DNA from: Candidatus Poribacteria bacterium
Lineage (GTDB): Bacteria > Poribacteria > WGA-4E > WGA-3G
Length of the DNA: 64,000 bases
Reading direction: 5' to 3'
Assembly: GCA_003635315.1 (NCBI GenBank)
Contig: PYJD01000027.1
Span: forward strand, 1 to 64,000
Shown here: positions 30,828 to 39,290 of the stretch, piece by piece
Position numbering within the stretch: position 1 is the stretch's first letter
Layout of the letters: every line of letters starts with the position of its first letter
The notes under the pieces: model-generated
The model's input: only the letters and a program-made list of their open reading frames with translations
Databases searched by the model: none
What the model was told of the DNA's origin: nothing
Position numbers and translations under genes: made by a program

Positions 30828-31383
30828 AACCGTAATCCGTGTACTTGACTTTAATTGACTCCAAGACAACTTATTCAGAGAACTAATTCCATTTCTGATA
30901 ACAATTCCATCGCCAATTATCCTGGCTTTAATTCAGGATGCATGTGATGTAAAGGCAGTACTGCAAACACTCGGTATCCAGTGGTATAAACCGAAATATC
31001 TAACACGCGGGTTGATGGTCACTTTTTTACGACACTGTCTTCAGCAACACTATTTTTCTACGAGTAAAGATACAAAACAGAACTCAATCAAAAATCTAAA
31101 ATAGTGAAAGATACAACATGAGCTATGCAAAATGATGTGTTTTCAAGATTTTATTGAAAAATAGTCCAAAATGCTGTGATTTCTAATATGCTGTGATTTC
31201 TAATATAAAATGAGATAAAAAAAGTGTTTACATAACAATTTTGTTGGCTGTTGCAAGTCCTGACAGGAGAAAACTGTCCAAACTATAGTATTCTTATACC
31301 ATTTATTAAATTAATTCTTCCTTTTAATATTTTTCTATTTCTGTTACACTATTCCTAACTTTAGATCTCAAGGATAGAAATCA
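30828..31383. other. Intergenic region with IS630-type left end
   Basis: 556 bp with no intact gene. Near 30880-31105 there is a short open stretch (LGIQWYKPKYLTRGLMVTFL) that matches nothing recognised. An ATACCATTTA at 31296-31305 matches the end sequence of the MITE family and probably marks the left end of the IS630-type element whose transposase begins at 31384. Confidence 0.5.
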
Positions 31384-32100
31384 ATGAATATCAAAACGCC
31401 TCAGATTACAGAAAGTGTTTCAGAGTTGAAAAACTTGATAAGAAAGACATCAATAGGTTATCAAAAACAGAGACTGACCATGTTATATCTATATCGCAGT
31501 GGTCAGGCTAAAATGCGTAAACAAGCAGCACAGATGATAGGTGTCCATCGAAAAACAGTTGGAGATGGTTAGCAACATACGCGTCCGGTGGACTTGACGC
31601 ACTTTTGGATCGAGCTTATTCTCCAGGGCGTCCTCCCGAACTCACTAAAGAGCAACAAGAAATGTTGCTATCGGAACTACAAAAACCACAAGGTTTATCA
31701 AGTTATCAACAGATAACAGACTATATTGAAGAGACATTCGGTGTGAAAATGAGCTATCCTGCCGTTCATAACTTAATCCGTTATAGATTGAATGCCAAAC
31801 TCAAAGTGCCCCGAAAAAACCATAAAAAAAGATGAAAACGCGTGTGATGATTTCAAACTAAACTTCGAAAAAACAATCAAGACTGCCACTTCCCTGAGAA
31901 CTTCTTCATTTGAAACGATTCGGATCTTTTGCGAAGATGAGTCAAGATTTGGTCTATTTCCTGTTTCATATCGGCGTATTACCTTATCCGGTATCAAACC
32001 GATCACTAAAGTCAGTTATACTTACGAGAACTTTATCTTTATGGTACTGTCGAACCGATAACGGGAGAAAACTTTTTCCTTGAAATGCCGTATCTCAATT
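31296..32100 (+). mobile_element. Truncated IS630-family insertion element
   Basis: It is bounded on the left by a CCATTTA end next to TA and ends abruptly near 32100 within the transposase. The right terminal repeat and the last third of the transposase are missing. The remaining piece is joined directly to a TolB-like coding sequence, so this is a relic. Confidence 0.6.
31384..32100 (+). pseudogene. IS630-family transposase, frameshifted and truncated
   Basis: The protein can be followed through three frames. 31384-31569 encodes an N-terminal helix-turn-helix (RKQAAQMIGVHRKTVG). After a frameshift, about 31566-31832 encodes WLATYASGGLDALLDRAYSP and a winged-helix region ending VPRKNHKK. 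After another shift, about 31840-32100 holds IRIFCEDESRFGLFPV, with the first catalytic Asp of the DDE triad, and then GENFFLEMPYLN. The second Asp and the final Glu regions are gone. Two frameshifts and truncation rule out function. Confidence 0.85.
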
Positions 32101-32851
32101 TACAAATGAAACTTATCCTGCCTTTTCACCAGATGGGAAATACATCGTGTTTAGAAGGTCTGTGATAAGACACGGCAGACCCCCTGATAACAGCACGAAT
32201 GTACTCAATCTTAAAACTGGTAAGATCAAAGAGATTGCTGAGGAGGGTTTTGTTACACCTAAATGGTCGCCAGATGGCAAATATATCGTGGGTGGTTCTG
32301 CAATTGATGTAGATGGATTGGGCAGCAGTATTTGGCGAATGAACTCGGATGGGGGTAACCTGCGGAAACTCATACCTTCACAACGGGTAGGAAAATCTAT
32401 TCTAAGCTACTCAGGTTCTAAATGGTCGCCGGACAGTAGAAAGTTAAAGTTCGTATATTCACGAATGAAATATCACTGGCGACGAATTAACCATAACACT
32501 GAAGCCCTTATCCGAGAAGAATTTAGGTATTTCATCTGTGATCACAACGGTAAAACGTTAGAACGTTTGAATATACCGAAAGATATACAACCTATTGGAG
32601 GTTTTGACTGGATGGATAATGGCAGATCTCTTGTTATATCGGGGGTCAAGTATCCCATCAACGAAGTGCCTCCGCGTTTAGGTGAATATCCTATAAGGAA
32701 GATATATAAATATCATATCGCTACAGGCAAGTTGACAGTATTGATGGATACGGATGAATATAATCCGAGTGGTTTAGATTGGATAAGTGATGATGTGCTT
32801 TCAGTTTCTCCTGACGGTAAGAAACCAACACAATGGGGTGGCATAAAATAG
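32101..32851 (+). pseudogene. TolB-like propeller gene, 5' end lost to IS630 relic
   Basis: From 32101 the reading frame encodes TYPAFSPDGKYIVFRRS and continues to a stop at 32851. It contains PKWSPDGKYIV and SKWSPDSRKLKFVYS and ends with GLDWISDDVLSVSPDGKKP. It is a close paralogue of the gene at 29808-30827; both end DW-ISDDVLSV-P-GKK. The signal peptide and first blades are missing and replaced by transposase sequence. A GTG at 32147 could start a 234-residue fragment, but without an export signal it is probably not functional. Confidence 0.75.
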
Positions 32852-33111
32852 GTTTAACAGAGTTGTAATGAAACCTTCAAATTGTTTCACAAATAGTTAT
32901 TCCATCTACAATTGATTTGAAAAAATTGTAATGAATAAGAGGTATTACGCTTATATAGTGGTCTTGATCGGAATTCAATTTTTCAGGTTTACGTACATTT
33001 TTCTTGATGCTCTGACTTTGTTTCAATTATATGCTATCTGGGATCAATTGCAAGAGAAATAAAAATGCTTTGGGTTTTACTGTTATTGGAACTGGAACAG
33101 TTCTGAAGATT

Positions 33112-34494
33112 TCAACACGGTAACCACATTGTAACCGTTGTCCCTTCACCAAGAGTACTATCAATTTCAATATTACCGTCATGTTCCTCAAGGATTCGTT
33201 TCACATTTGCTAATCCAAGACCTGTGCCTTTATCCTTACGCGTAAAAAACGGCTCAAATAGATGTTCAATATCTTTCTCAGATATACCTATTCCTGTATC
33301 CATAACTTTAAGGCATACAGTGTTTTCCTGTTTAAAGGTAGATACAGTTAATGTACCACCCTCTGGCATCGCTTCCATTCCATTCAAAACCACATTCATA
33401 AATGCTTGTTTGATTTTATCCGCATCAAACTGAAAATCGGTAAGTTCGAGGGAAAAATCAGATACCAAATTAATCTGGTGATGTTCTAAGTTTGCATCCA
33501 TCAAGGCTAAAACGGATTTTAGTACAGGAACTAACGGTTGTTCCTGAAGATTAAGCGTTGAAGGACGTGCAAAATCCATCAAACCTTTGACAATATTATC
33601 AATCCGTTCGATTTCCTCAAGGATATATTCAAGAGATTGTTGCTGCTCAGGAGTGACATCAGGCTTTTTTATTAACATCTGAGATAACATCCGCATAGAT
33701 GATAACGGATTCCGAATTTCGTGTGCAAATGAGGCAGACATTTTCCCAGCTGTGGCTAAACGTTCGGCTTGAATTAACTTATCTCTCGACTGTTTAAGAT
33801 CTTGGGTCATTTGGTTAAACGCCACTGTTAAATCCGCAATTTCATCCTGTGTCTTAATTTCACATGCGTTATCGAGGTTACCATCTGCGACCTGTTCCGT
33901 AAAACCAACTAAGTCTTTTATCGGGTCTGTTAAATTCTTTCCTATCCGGTGACTGATAAACGCTACAAGTGCAATAACAAAAACAGCAATTCCCAACATA
34001 GACCATGTAAGCGTCCGTTTAGCATCCGCTATTTCATCCATAGGACGTAAAAGACAGTAGTATCTACCTTGAGGCAGTATTCGGTAAAAAACTTTGTAGG
34101 GTACACCACCGAGGGTAATGTCTTGTGTGATAGGTGAGGTATTTCCTGCTTGGTCTTCAGATATTTGTTTTATATGTTTAAGGCGGAATAGGTTAGCAAG
34201 ATATTCATAGTTTTGCTCATCATCAGAGAGACCTGTGAGGGTTGTGGAGTTAAGCGTGTAATCCGAACCAAAAATCATGATTTCAACACTATACGCCTGT
34301 TTCACCTTCACAGTATCCAAGAAATATCCTGTGTCTTCAGTGACATTCAGCCACTCTTGTGTTTCACGTATAAACTGCTGATTGTATTTCCACACAAACA
34401 GTTCCACAGTTATCAATGGCACAAGGATCGAAACAAATACGAACAGGAGTAAAAAGGGGAGTACAATTTTGGTTTGAATGCTATAGCGGCGCAT
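33112..34494 (-). CDS. Two-component sensor histidine kinase
   Basis: A 460-residue membrane kinase. Transmembrane helices lie at about 10-30 and 160-182 with an extracytoplasmic sensor of about 130 residues between them. A HAMP linker follows (about 182-235, ending EIADLTVAFNQMTQDL), then HisKA with phosphoacceptor His255 in SFAHEIRNPLSS. The HATPase_c domain has an N-box NVVLNGMEAMPEGG, G1 DTGIGI and G2 GTGLGLANVKRI. It resembles NtrB/AtoS-type kinases. No response regulator is adjacent, so it is an orphan. Confidence 0.92.
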   Translation of the reverse strand: MRRYSIQTKIVLPFLLLFVFVSILVPLITVELFVWKYNQQFIRETQEWLNVTEDTGYFLDTVKVKQAYSVEIMIFGSDYTLNSTTLTGLSDDEQNYEYLANLFRLKHIKQISEDQAGNTSPITQDITLGGVPYKVFYRILPQGRYYCLLRPMDEIADAKRTLTWSMLGIAVFVIALVAFISHRIGKNLTDPIKDLVGFTEQVADGNLDNACEIKTQDEIADLTVAFNQMTQDLKQSRDKLIQAERLATAGKMSASFAHEIRNPLSSMRMLSQMLIKKPDVTPEQQQSLEYILEEIERIDNIVKGLMDFARPSTLNLQEQPLVPVLKSVLALMDANLEHHQINLVSDFSLELTDFQFDADKIKQAFMNVVLNGMEAMPEGGTLTVSTFKQENTVCLKVMDTGIGISEKDIEHLFEPFFTRKDKGTGLGLANVKRILEEHDGNIEIDSTLGEGTTVTMWLPC

Positions 34495-34619
34495 AGGTTT
34501 ACCTTATCTCTAAGCACTATACACACTTTACGCCACCTTATTGTTCTTGTCAAGTAAAAGCAGATTGCATCTTATATACTGAAATATGAAAATAAATATA
34601 CACTTCCATACCACGGTAG

Positions 34620-34638
34620 GTACGGTTTGAAACCGTAC
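34620..34638. repeat. Palindromic repeat of the GGTAGGT-CGGTTT family
   Basis: GTACGGTTT and AAACCGTAC flank a single G, forming a near-perfect palindrome, preceded by ACCACGGTAG. It belongs to the same family as the units at 38338-38460. The surrounding 480-bp gap (34495-34972) shows no gene. Confidence 0.55.
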
Positions 34639-34924
34639 TGGTGTTGATTGTAAAATTAATTCTAAATTCTACTATATCAATAACAAATGTAAATAAGTTT
34701 AAAATAGTATCACAGAATATAACTTTTTCCTTGACTTACGATTTTTATTGTGTTACTATATATATTACAATAAAAACGCCGAAATGATATGATTTATGAG
34801 ATTTGTACTACGAAGGAATCCACCAAGTGAACTTTTTTATTTTTTTACATCTAATTCGTAAATTGACTGTAAACACTGACGGATACTAACATCACAGCGA
34901 CTATACTAAAATTGGGGTGACAGA

Positions 34925-34950
34925 AAAAAGTTACGATTTCGTAACTTTTT
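34925..34950. terminator. Strong hairpin AAAAAGTTACG/CGTAACTTTTT
   Basis: Perfect 11-bp arms (34925-34935 and 34940-34950) with a 4-nt ATTT loop. On both strands the stem ends in a T-run, so it could act as a terminator in either direction. It stands 22 bp before a small ORF start. Confidence 0.5.
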
Positions 34951-34972
34951 ACAAAAAACAGGAAACTTTCTA

Positions 34973-35242
34973 ATGACTATCCAATACATTCAAAATAATC
35001 TTAAAAACAACAACTTCACCTATACCATTTCTGAGAAAAAAAGCTGCCTGGATGGTTTATGGAGATGTCATCTAATAGGAAATAACCTAAGAGGTTATAT
35101 TTCAATAATGAGATATTATTTTTTAGAAATTGTATTACAAAAGTCTGTATCAGATAGTCTCAAAAAAATAAGAAGGACACAAATTACACAATTTAAGAAA
35201 TTCTACTATTCTATAAAAAACAAGGACGAACATAGACTGTGA
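34973..35242 (+). CDS. Small hypothetical ORF, doubtful
   Basis: An 89-residue lysine- and asparagine-rich ORF beginning MTIQYIQNNLKNNNFTYTIS, with AGGAAA 7 bp before the ATG. No domain, signal or homologue was recognised. AT-rich composition makes a chance ORF plausible, and the neighbouring DNA is repeat-rich. It lies just after a strong hairpin. Confidence 0.3.
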   Translation: MTIQYIQNNLKNNNFTYTISEKKSCLDGLWRCHLIGNNLRGYISIMRYYFLEIVLQKSVSDSLKKIRRTQITQFKKFYYSIKNKDEHRL

Positions 35243-35487
35243 CAGGGCGGACAGCCGTTTTACTAATGACACACAATATGTCAAAAAGTGTAACATTTTT
35301 AACATAATAGATAATAATTATTACATATGTGATAATTGAAAAGCCAATAAAAAAGAAGGTTTTTTATACTAAATTCTATATAATCAGTTCCCATTACGCG
35401 CACTCTTTATAGTCGCTCTGATAATGGGCAGGAAGGTCCTAATAGCATTCATAAGAAAAACAACCTTCGTGAACCCAAATCAGGTCG

Positions 35488-35585
35488 GAGCTGTTTGGAA
35501 CCACTCCATAGTCATCAATTTAAGGATTTCCCAATCATATTTGGGTGATTTCAGCTCTCTTGTAGGTCGGGTAGAGGAACGAAAC
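35488..35585 (+). repeat. 98-bp direct repeat, copy 1
   Basis: Begins GAGCTGTTTGGAACCACTCC and continues through TTGTAGGT-GGGT-GAGG-ACGAAAC. It matches 35746-35843 with scattered differences. The left terminal repeat present in copy 2 is missing. It is followed by palindromic segments, for example GCATGC...GCATGC near 35680-35700. Confidence 0.7.
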
Positions 35586-35733
35586 CCGACGAACTCCATA
35601 CGCGGATTCGGCGTTGATTTGGAGATGAGACGCTTTTGTAACCTGGAAATGTTTGTTTTCCCTTCGATTCGACCGCAGCATGCCATACGCGCATGCTGCG
35701 TTGATTCCCTACGAGGACATGTCATCACTAAAT

Positions 35734-35856
35734 TGACACCTATGGAGCTGTTTGGAACCACTCCATAGTCATCAATTTTGGGAATTCTCCAATCATTTTT
35801 CGGCGATTTCTACCCTTTTGTAGGTTGGGTTGAGGTACGAAACCTATAGGTGTCAA
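35734..35856 (+). mobile_element. 123-bp MITE-like element with 11-bp terminal repeats
   Basis: The ends TTGACACCTAT (35734-35744) and ATAGGTGTCAA (35846-35856) are perfect inverted repeats. The interior is copy 2 of the 98-bp repeat and has a CTATGGAG/CTCCATAG hairpin near the left end. It is distinct from the CCATTTC family. No transposase with these ends is in the window. Confidence 0.55.
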
Positions 35857-36074
35857 CTTAAGGAATTTTCAAATGCAGAAAACCTCCTCAGTCCCGCCAA
35901 ATGCCAAATGCGCATTTGGCGTTGATAAAGTAGACCATAGCGAAGATTAATATTCTCATACGGATCTCCAGTAATTACAAAATTTCGGGAACATTTTTCG
36001 ACTTTACGTGTGAATATATAATGATGTACCTAATCACTTCGGATAATAAACCCACTGCACAAGGAGAGAGAAGT

Positions 36075-36713
36075 ATGCAAAAAACAAAAAGAACTGTAGA
36101 TATGTTGTCAGCTAATGAACTTGAATCAATTGATGAACTCACACTCGTTACACGATTCCAAAACGGGGATACATCGGCATTTAACACCTTAGTACTCAAA
36201 TACCAGACGCAGATTGCCAAACTAATATATAAACACGTAAAAGACGCTGAAACCACAAAAGATCTCTCACAAGAAGTATTTCTAAAAGCATATAAAGCAC
36301 TACCAAGATTTAAACGTGATTCTGCATTTTATAGTTGGTTATACCGGATCGCTACAAATTGCTGCATCGATTTTCTGAGAAAAAAGAAAAGACGACAAGA
36401 TTTTCTATATGATGAATTACCTGGAACACCAGAAGAATTTCTGTTATTTGGTAGATTTCCATCCCCTTCCCACATTGTAGAGATGGAGGAACTTGGGAAC
36501 ATGATAGCCAAAGCAATAAATCATCTTCCCCCAAAGCAACAGGAAGTTTTCAAACTACGGTATGATCAGAAACTTCCCATTAAAGAGATCGCTCTCCATA
36601 TTAATCGATCAGAGGGTACGGTAAAAACCCATTTACACAACGCCCATCGAAATCTACGTGAACTTCTCCGTCCCTATTTAGAGAACAAACCTGTGGAATG
36701 GGATGAAAAGTGA
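36075..36713 (+). CDS. ECF-type RNA polymerase sigma factor
   Basis: A 212-residue sigma-70-family protein. Region 2 (about residues 25-95) contains DTSAFNTLVLKYQTQI, KDLSQEVFLKAYKALP and FYSWLYRIATNCCIDFLRKK. Region 4 (about 145-195) contains LPPKQQEVFKLRYDQKLPIK, then EIALHINRSEGTVKTHLHNA. It closely resembles the RpoE-like ECF group. ATG 36075 is preferred because AAGGAGAG lies 7 bp before it; upstream ATGs at 36021 and 36024 lack ribosome sites. No anti-sigma gene is adjacent. Confidence 0.92.
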   Translation: MQKTKRTVDMLSANELESIDELTLVTRFQNGDTSAFNTLVLKYQTQIAKLIYKHVKDAETTKDLSQEVFLKAYKALPRFKRDSAFYSWLYRIATNCCIDFLRKKKRRQDFLYDELPGTPEEFLLFGRFPSPSHIVEMEELGNMIAKAINHLPPKQQEVFKLRYDQKLPIKEIALHINRSEGTVKTHLHNAHRNLRELLRPYLENKPVEWDEK

Positions 36714-37026
36714 TTTCACTTTTCTATACCACGGGAGGTCGTGTTTGCATCACATTCCATAAGGTAAATCTGTGGTGAATGCCTTGGAAACCACCTACAG
36801 GGGTTCATACGGCTGATTACTTGATTTGGTGGATTCCCTGTATCTTCCACATTGACCCAAATATAGTTTATACCGAACCCACCTTTTTGTAACTCACATT
36901 CATATTGAATTACTTAGGAATTAATATGCAAAAAAACGCAAGCAAACAACCCGTAACTACCCCTTAAAATCACTTGACAAAAGGTATTGTCTATGTTATA
37001 ATTAGAATTTGCTATTTAAACAGAAT

Positions 37027-37114
37027 GGTGGGATGGCTGAGTGGACGAAAGCGGCGGTCTTGAAAACCGTTGTGGCGAAAGTCACCGTGGGTTCGAATCC
37101 TACTCCCACCGCCA
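37027..37114 (+). tRNA. tRNA-Ser(TGA)
   Basis: A class II tRNA with a long variable arm. The acceptor GGTGGGA pairs with TCCCACC, the anticodon loop is CTTGAAA (TGA), the T arm is GTGGGTTCGAATCCTAC and the discriminator is G. CCA is encoded. It is first of a cluster holding all four serine isoacceptor families. Confidence 0.95.
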
Positions 37115-37121
37115 TATTATT

Positions 37122-37206
37122 GGAGAGGTGCAGGAGTGGTTGAACTGGACTGCCTGCTAAGCAGTTATGGCGTAAGCCATCGTGGGTTCGAATCCCACCC
37201 TCTCCG
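37122..37206 (+). tRNA. tRNA-Ser(GCT)
   Basis: A class II tRNA. The acceptor GGAGAGG pairs with CCTCTCC, the anticodon loop is CTGCTAA (GCT) and there is a long variable arm. The discriminator is G and CCA is not encoded. It begins 7 bp after tRNA-Ser(TGA), so the two are co-transcribed. Confidence 0.95.
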
Positions 37207-37338
37207 TTTTTTATTATGAAATCGTGTATCAATACCTACAAATTGATGGTATATACATGATATAAACTGAAGGTTGGGTTTAACAATACTGTGAAATCCA
37301 ACTGAATTTATTTTGATTGCCAGAATTTTGGCAAAGAT

Positions 37339-37412
37339 GCGCCTGTAGCTCAGTGGATTAGAGCATCTGACTACGGATCAGAAGGCCGGGGGTTCGAATC
37401 CTCTCAGGCGCT
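37339..37412 (+). tRNA. tRNA-Arg(ACG)
   Basis: The acceptor GCGCCTG pairs with CAGGCGC and the anticodon loop is CTACGGA (ACG). CCA is not encoded. A34 of this tRNA is normally converted to inosine by TadA, whose gene begins 24 bp downstream. Confidence 0.95.
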
Positions 37413-37435
37413 TTTTTGAATCTTAGGGCATACAA

Positions 37436-37951
37436 GTGAGTGCTCAAGAATCAGACAACAACATACAGACACCTTCAAATTCTTCCACAAATAGCCACAC
37501 ATTAGATAACGATATTTTGTGGATGAAGAAGGCACTACAGTTTGCAAAACAAGCTGGCGAAATAGGTGAAGTCCCAGTAGGGGCTATAATTGTTAAAGAT
37601 AATACGGAATTAGCCGCTGCATATAACCTACGGGAACAAACTGGGAACCCAATTGCACACGCTGAAATGCTTGCTATACAGGAAGCATCGAAAAGGATTG
37701 GGAACTGGCGACTAACGGATACGATCCTATATGTAACTTTAGAACCGTGTCCGATGTGTGCTGGAGCAATAGTGCAAGCACGAATTCCCAGAATTGTTTA
37801 CGCAACCGCAGATCCAAAAGCAGGAGCAGCAGGTACACTTTACAATATTTTACAAGATGAACGGTTGAATCACCAAGTTGAAGTGGTTAGCGGAGTATGT
37901 GCTGAGGAGAGCAGTTCACTCTTGAAATCGTTCTTTAAAAACAGACGTTAA
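37436..37951 (+). CDS. tadA: tRNA-specific adenosine deaminase
   Basis: A 171-residue deaminase that converts A34 to inosine in tRNA-Arg(ACG). Zinc and catalytic residues are in NPIAHAEML (HAE) and LEPCPMCAGAIVQARI (PCxxC), and ADPKAGAAGTL is also conserved. The GTG start at 37436 gives a 29-residue Ser/Asn-rich N-terminal extension; the ATG at 37523 (MKKALQFAKQAG) would give a conventional-length enzyme and may be the true start. It sits between its own substrate tRNA and more tRNAs, upstream of the SRP RNA, as in Bacillus. Confidence 0.95.
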   Translation: MSAQESDNNIQTPSNSSTNSHTLDNDILWMKKALQFAKQAGEIGEVPVGAIIVKDNTELAAAYNLREQTGNPIAHAEMLAIQEASKRIGNWRLTDTILYVTLEPCPMCAGAIVQARIPRIVYATADPKAGAAGTLYNILQDERLNHQVEVVSGVCAEESSSLLKSFFKNRR

Positions 37952-38017
37952 CCTCTAATATCCTATAAATTCAATGTCAGGTTAGCATTATAGAATATTG
38001 TTCACCGAGAGCCATAA

Positions 38018-38102
38018 GGAGAGATGCAGGAGCGGTTGAACTGGACAGTCTCGAAAACTGTTGTAGCGCAAGCTACCGTGGGTTCGAATCCCACTCTCTC
38101 CG
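38018..38102 (+). tRNA. tRNA-Ser(CGA)
   Basis: A class II tRNA. The acceptor GGAGAGA pairs with TCTCTCC, the anticodon loop is CTCGAAA (CGA), there is a long variable arm and the discriminator is G. CCA is not encoded. It begins 66 bp after tadA. Confidence 0.95.
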
Positions 38103-38202
38103 TTTTGTATATTATTAGGTGTTTGTTAAGTTCTTTAACATGAGTTTGATGTAAGACAATTGACGATTCTATGGTGAAATATTGACATAATTACACACCT
38201 TA

Positions 38203-38304
38203 CTTGTAGGCGGGGAATGCCATAAGGCATTCATACCGTTGATTCGATCTCCGAATCGCGATCAAACCTTTTGATAATCGGGAATCGGAATTCCCTCCTA
38301 CAAG
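38203..38304. repeat. Palindromic repeat bounded by CTTGTAGG/CCTACAAG
   Basis: About 102 bp whose ends are inverted repeats, with several inner hairpins (for example AATGCC..GGCATT and CGATCTCC..ATCG). Related sequences with TGTAGGAG and TCGGGAATCGGA occur at 39116-39183 and near 56180-56215. Confidence 0.6.
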
Positions 38305-38337
38305 ACAGTATGTGGAATTAATTATATAATCAACCAT

Positions 38338-38460
38338 AATACCATGGTAGGTTCGGTTTCTAACCGAACCGTTGCCAAAATTGCTACACCGATGACGATT
38401 CTAATACCATGGTAGGTTCGGTTTCTAACCGAACCGTTGCTAAAATTGCCACGCCGAACT
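38338..38460 (+). repeat. Two tandem 65-bp units with GGTTCGG hairpins
   Basis: Units start at 38338 and 38403, each beginning AATACCATGGTAGGTTCGGT and containing a GTTCGG-TTTCTAA-CCGAAC hairpin. The second unit is nearly identical for about 55 bp and then diverges. Only two copies and no spacers, so this is not CRISPR. It lies between tRNA-Ser(CGA) and tRNA-Ala(CGC). Confidence 0.7.
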
Positions 38461-38485
38461 CAGGTTATATTTTAATGATAATATT

Positions 38486-38558
38486 GGGGCAGTAGCTCAG
38501 TTGGGAGAGCGCATCCCTCGCACGGATGAGGTCACGGGTTCAACTCCCGTCTGCTCCA
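38486..38558 (+). tRNA. tRNA-Ala(CGC)
   Basis: A 73-nt tRNA. The acceptor GGGGCAG pairs with CTGCTCC (one G-U), the anticodon loop is CTCGCAC (CGC) and the discriminator is A. CCA is not encoded. It begins 20 bp before tRNA-Ser(GGA) in the direction of transcription. Confidence 0.95.
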
Positions 38559-38577
38559 TTTATTTTAGTGTGTTTCT

Positions 38578-38669
38578 GGAGAGATGCAGGAGATGGCTGA
38601 ACTGGCATGCCTGGAAAGCATGTGTGCTGTTATACAGTACCGTGGGTTCGAATCCCACTCTCTCCGCCA
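38578..38669 (+). tRNA. tRNA-Ser(GGA)
   Basis: A class II tRNA. The acceptor GGAGAGA pairs with TCTCTCC, the anticodon loop is CTGGAAA (GGA), there is a long variable arm and the discriminator is G. CCA is encoded. It completes the set of four serine tRNAs. Confidence 0.95.
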
Positions 38670-38741
38670 GTTGTAAGAACAATCGTCGGGTGGGAACTAT
38701 CACACCGACGATTACCACATCAACGAATGAGTTTTACGGTT

Positions 38742-39013
38742 TGGCTATGCTAAGTGGGGAGGTAGCGGTGCCCTGTATCTGCAATCCGCTATAGCAGAAC
38801 TGAATCCCCAGCATGCGGCCTATCTTTGTGGGGTCTGTCCCATGCACGTGGCGTTGATAGTTGGGTCTTGAGCAACGAAAGCTTATTGAACCCCGTCAGA
38901 TCCGGAAGGAAGCAGCGGTAAATAGGTCTTTTCGTGTGACGCAAGGTAGCCTAACTTGAGCAAACGACATGGGCAACGCTCGGAAAGGTTTGTCAACTCT
39001 GGGTGCATAGCCA
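38742..39013 (+). ncRNA. ffs: Signal recognition particle RNA, large type with Alu domain
   Basis: The S-domain tip, TCAGATCCGGAAGGAAGCAG (38895-38914), is the Ffh-binding core. The 5' part has GGGGAGGTAGCGGTGCCCTG and CTGCAATCCGCTATAGCAG, which match the Alu domain of the Bacillus scRNA. The ends pair perfectly, TGGCTATGC (38742-38750) with GCATAGCCA (39005-39013), fixing a length near 272 nt. It therefore belongs to the large Firmicutes-like class rather than the 4.5S type. It lies between tRNA-Ser and dnaX, as in Bacillus. Confidence 0.93.
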
Positions 39014-39115
39014 TTATATTCCTTGATCAGATCGGTGGTGTTTACTCCTAACCATTCGTCATTATCCTAAATATGGATCTTTATAGTGAACATTGAAAAT
39101 AATAACACAAAATCC

Positions 39116-39183
39116 CTGTAGGAGCGATTTCCAAATCGCGATTTAACTCAGTGATAGTCGGGAATCGGATTTCCCTCTTACAT
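39116..39183. repeat. TGTAGGAG-type intergenic repeat
   Basis: Runs from CTGTAGGAGCGATTTC to TTCCCTCTTACA with nested hairpins (GCGATTTCC/AAATCGC and TCGGGAATCGGA). It belongs to the same family as 38203-38304. It lies in the 277-bp gap between the SRP RNA and dnaX, which holds no gene. Confidence 0.55.
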
Positions 39184-39290
39184 CTCAAAATGTTCCATTA
39201 ATTCAAAAGTTTACTATAATAATGTGTTCACTGGGATTGTCGATTATGGATTAATGTAGAATCTTATCTTTACCACCGAAGGTATGAAGT

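Noticed and set aside
30880-31105. Possible short protein (containing LGIQWYKPKYLTRG) upstream of the IS630 relic
   Set aside because: No start codon with ribosome site and no family recognised; treated as intergenic.
35424-35768. Overlapping ORFs on both strands of about 93-114 codons
   Set aside because: They cover the palindromic direct repeats and are explained by the repeat sequence; no start signals.
38338-38460. Possible CRISPR array
   Set aside because: Only two 65-bp units in direct tandem, no spacers and no cas genes.
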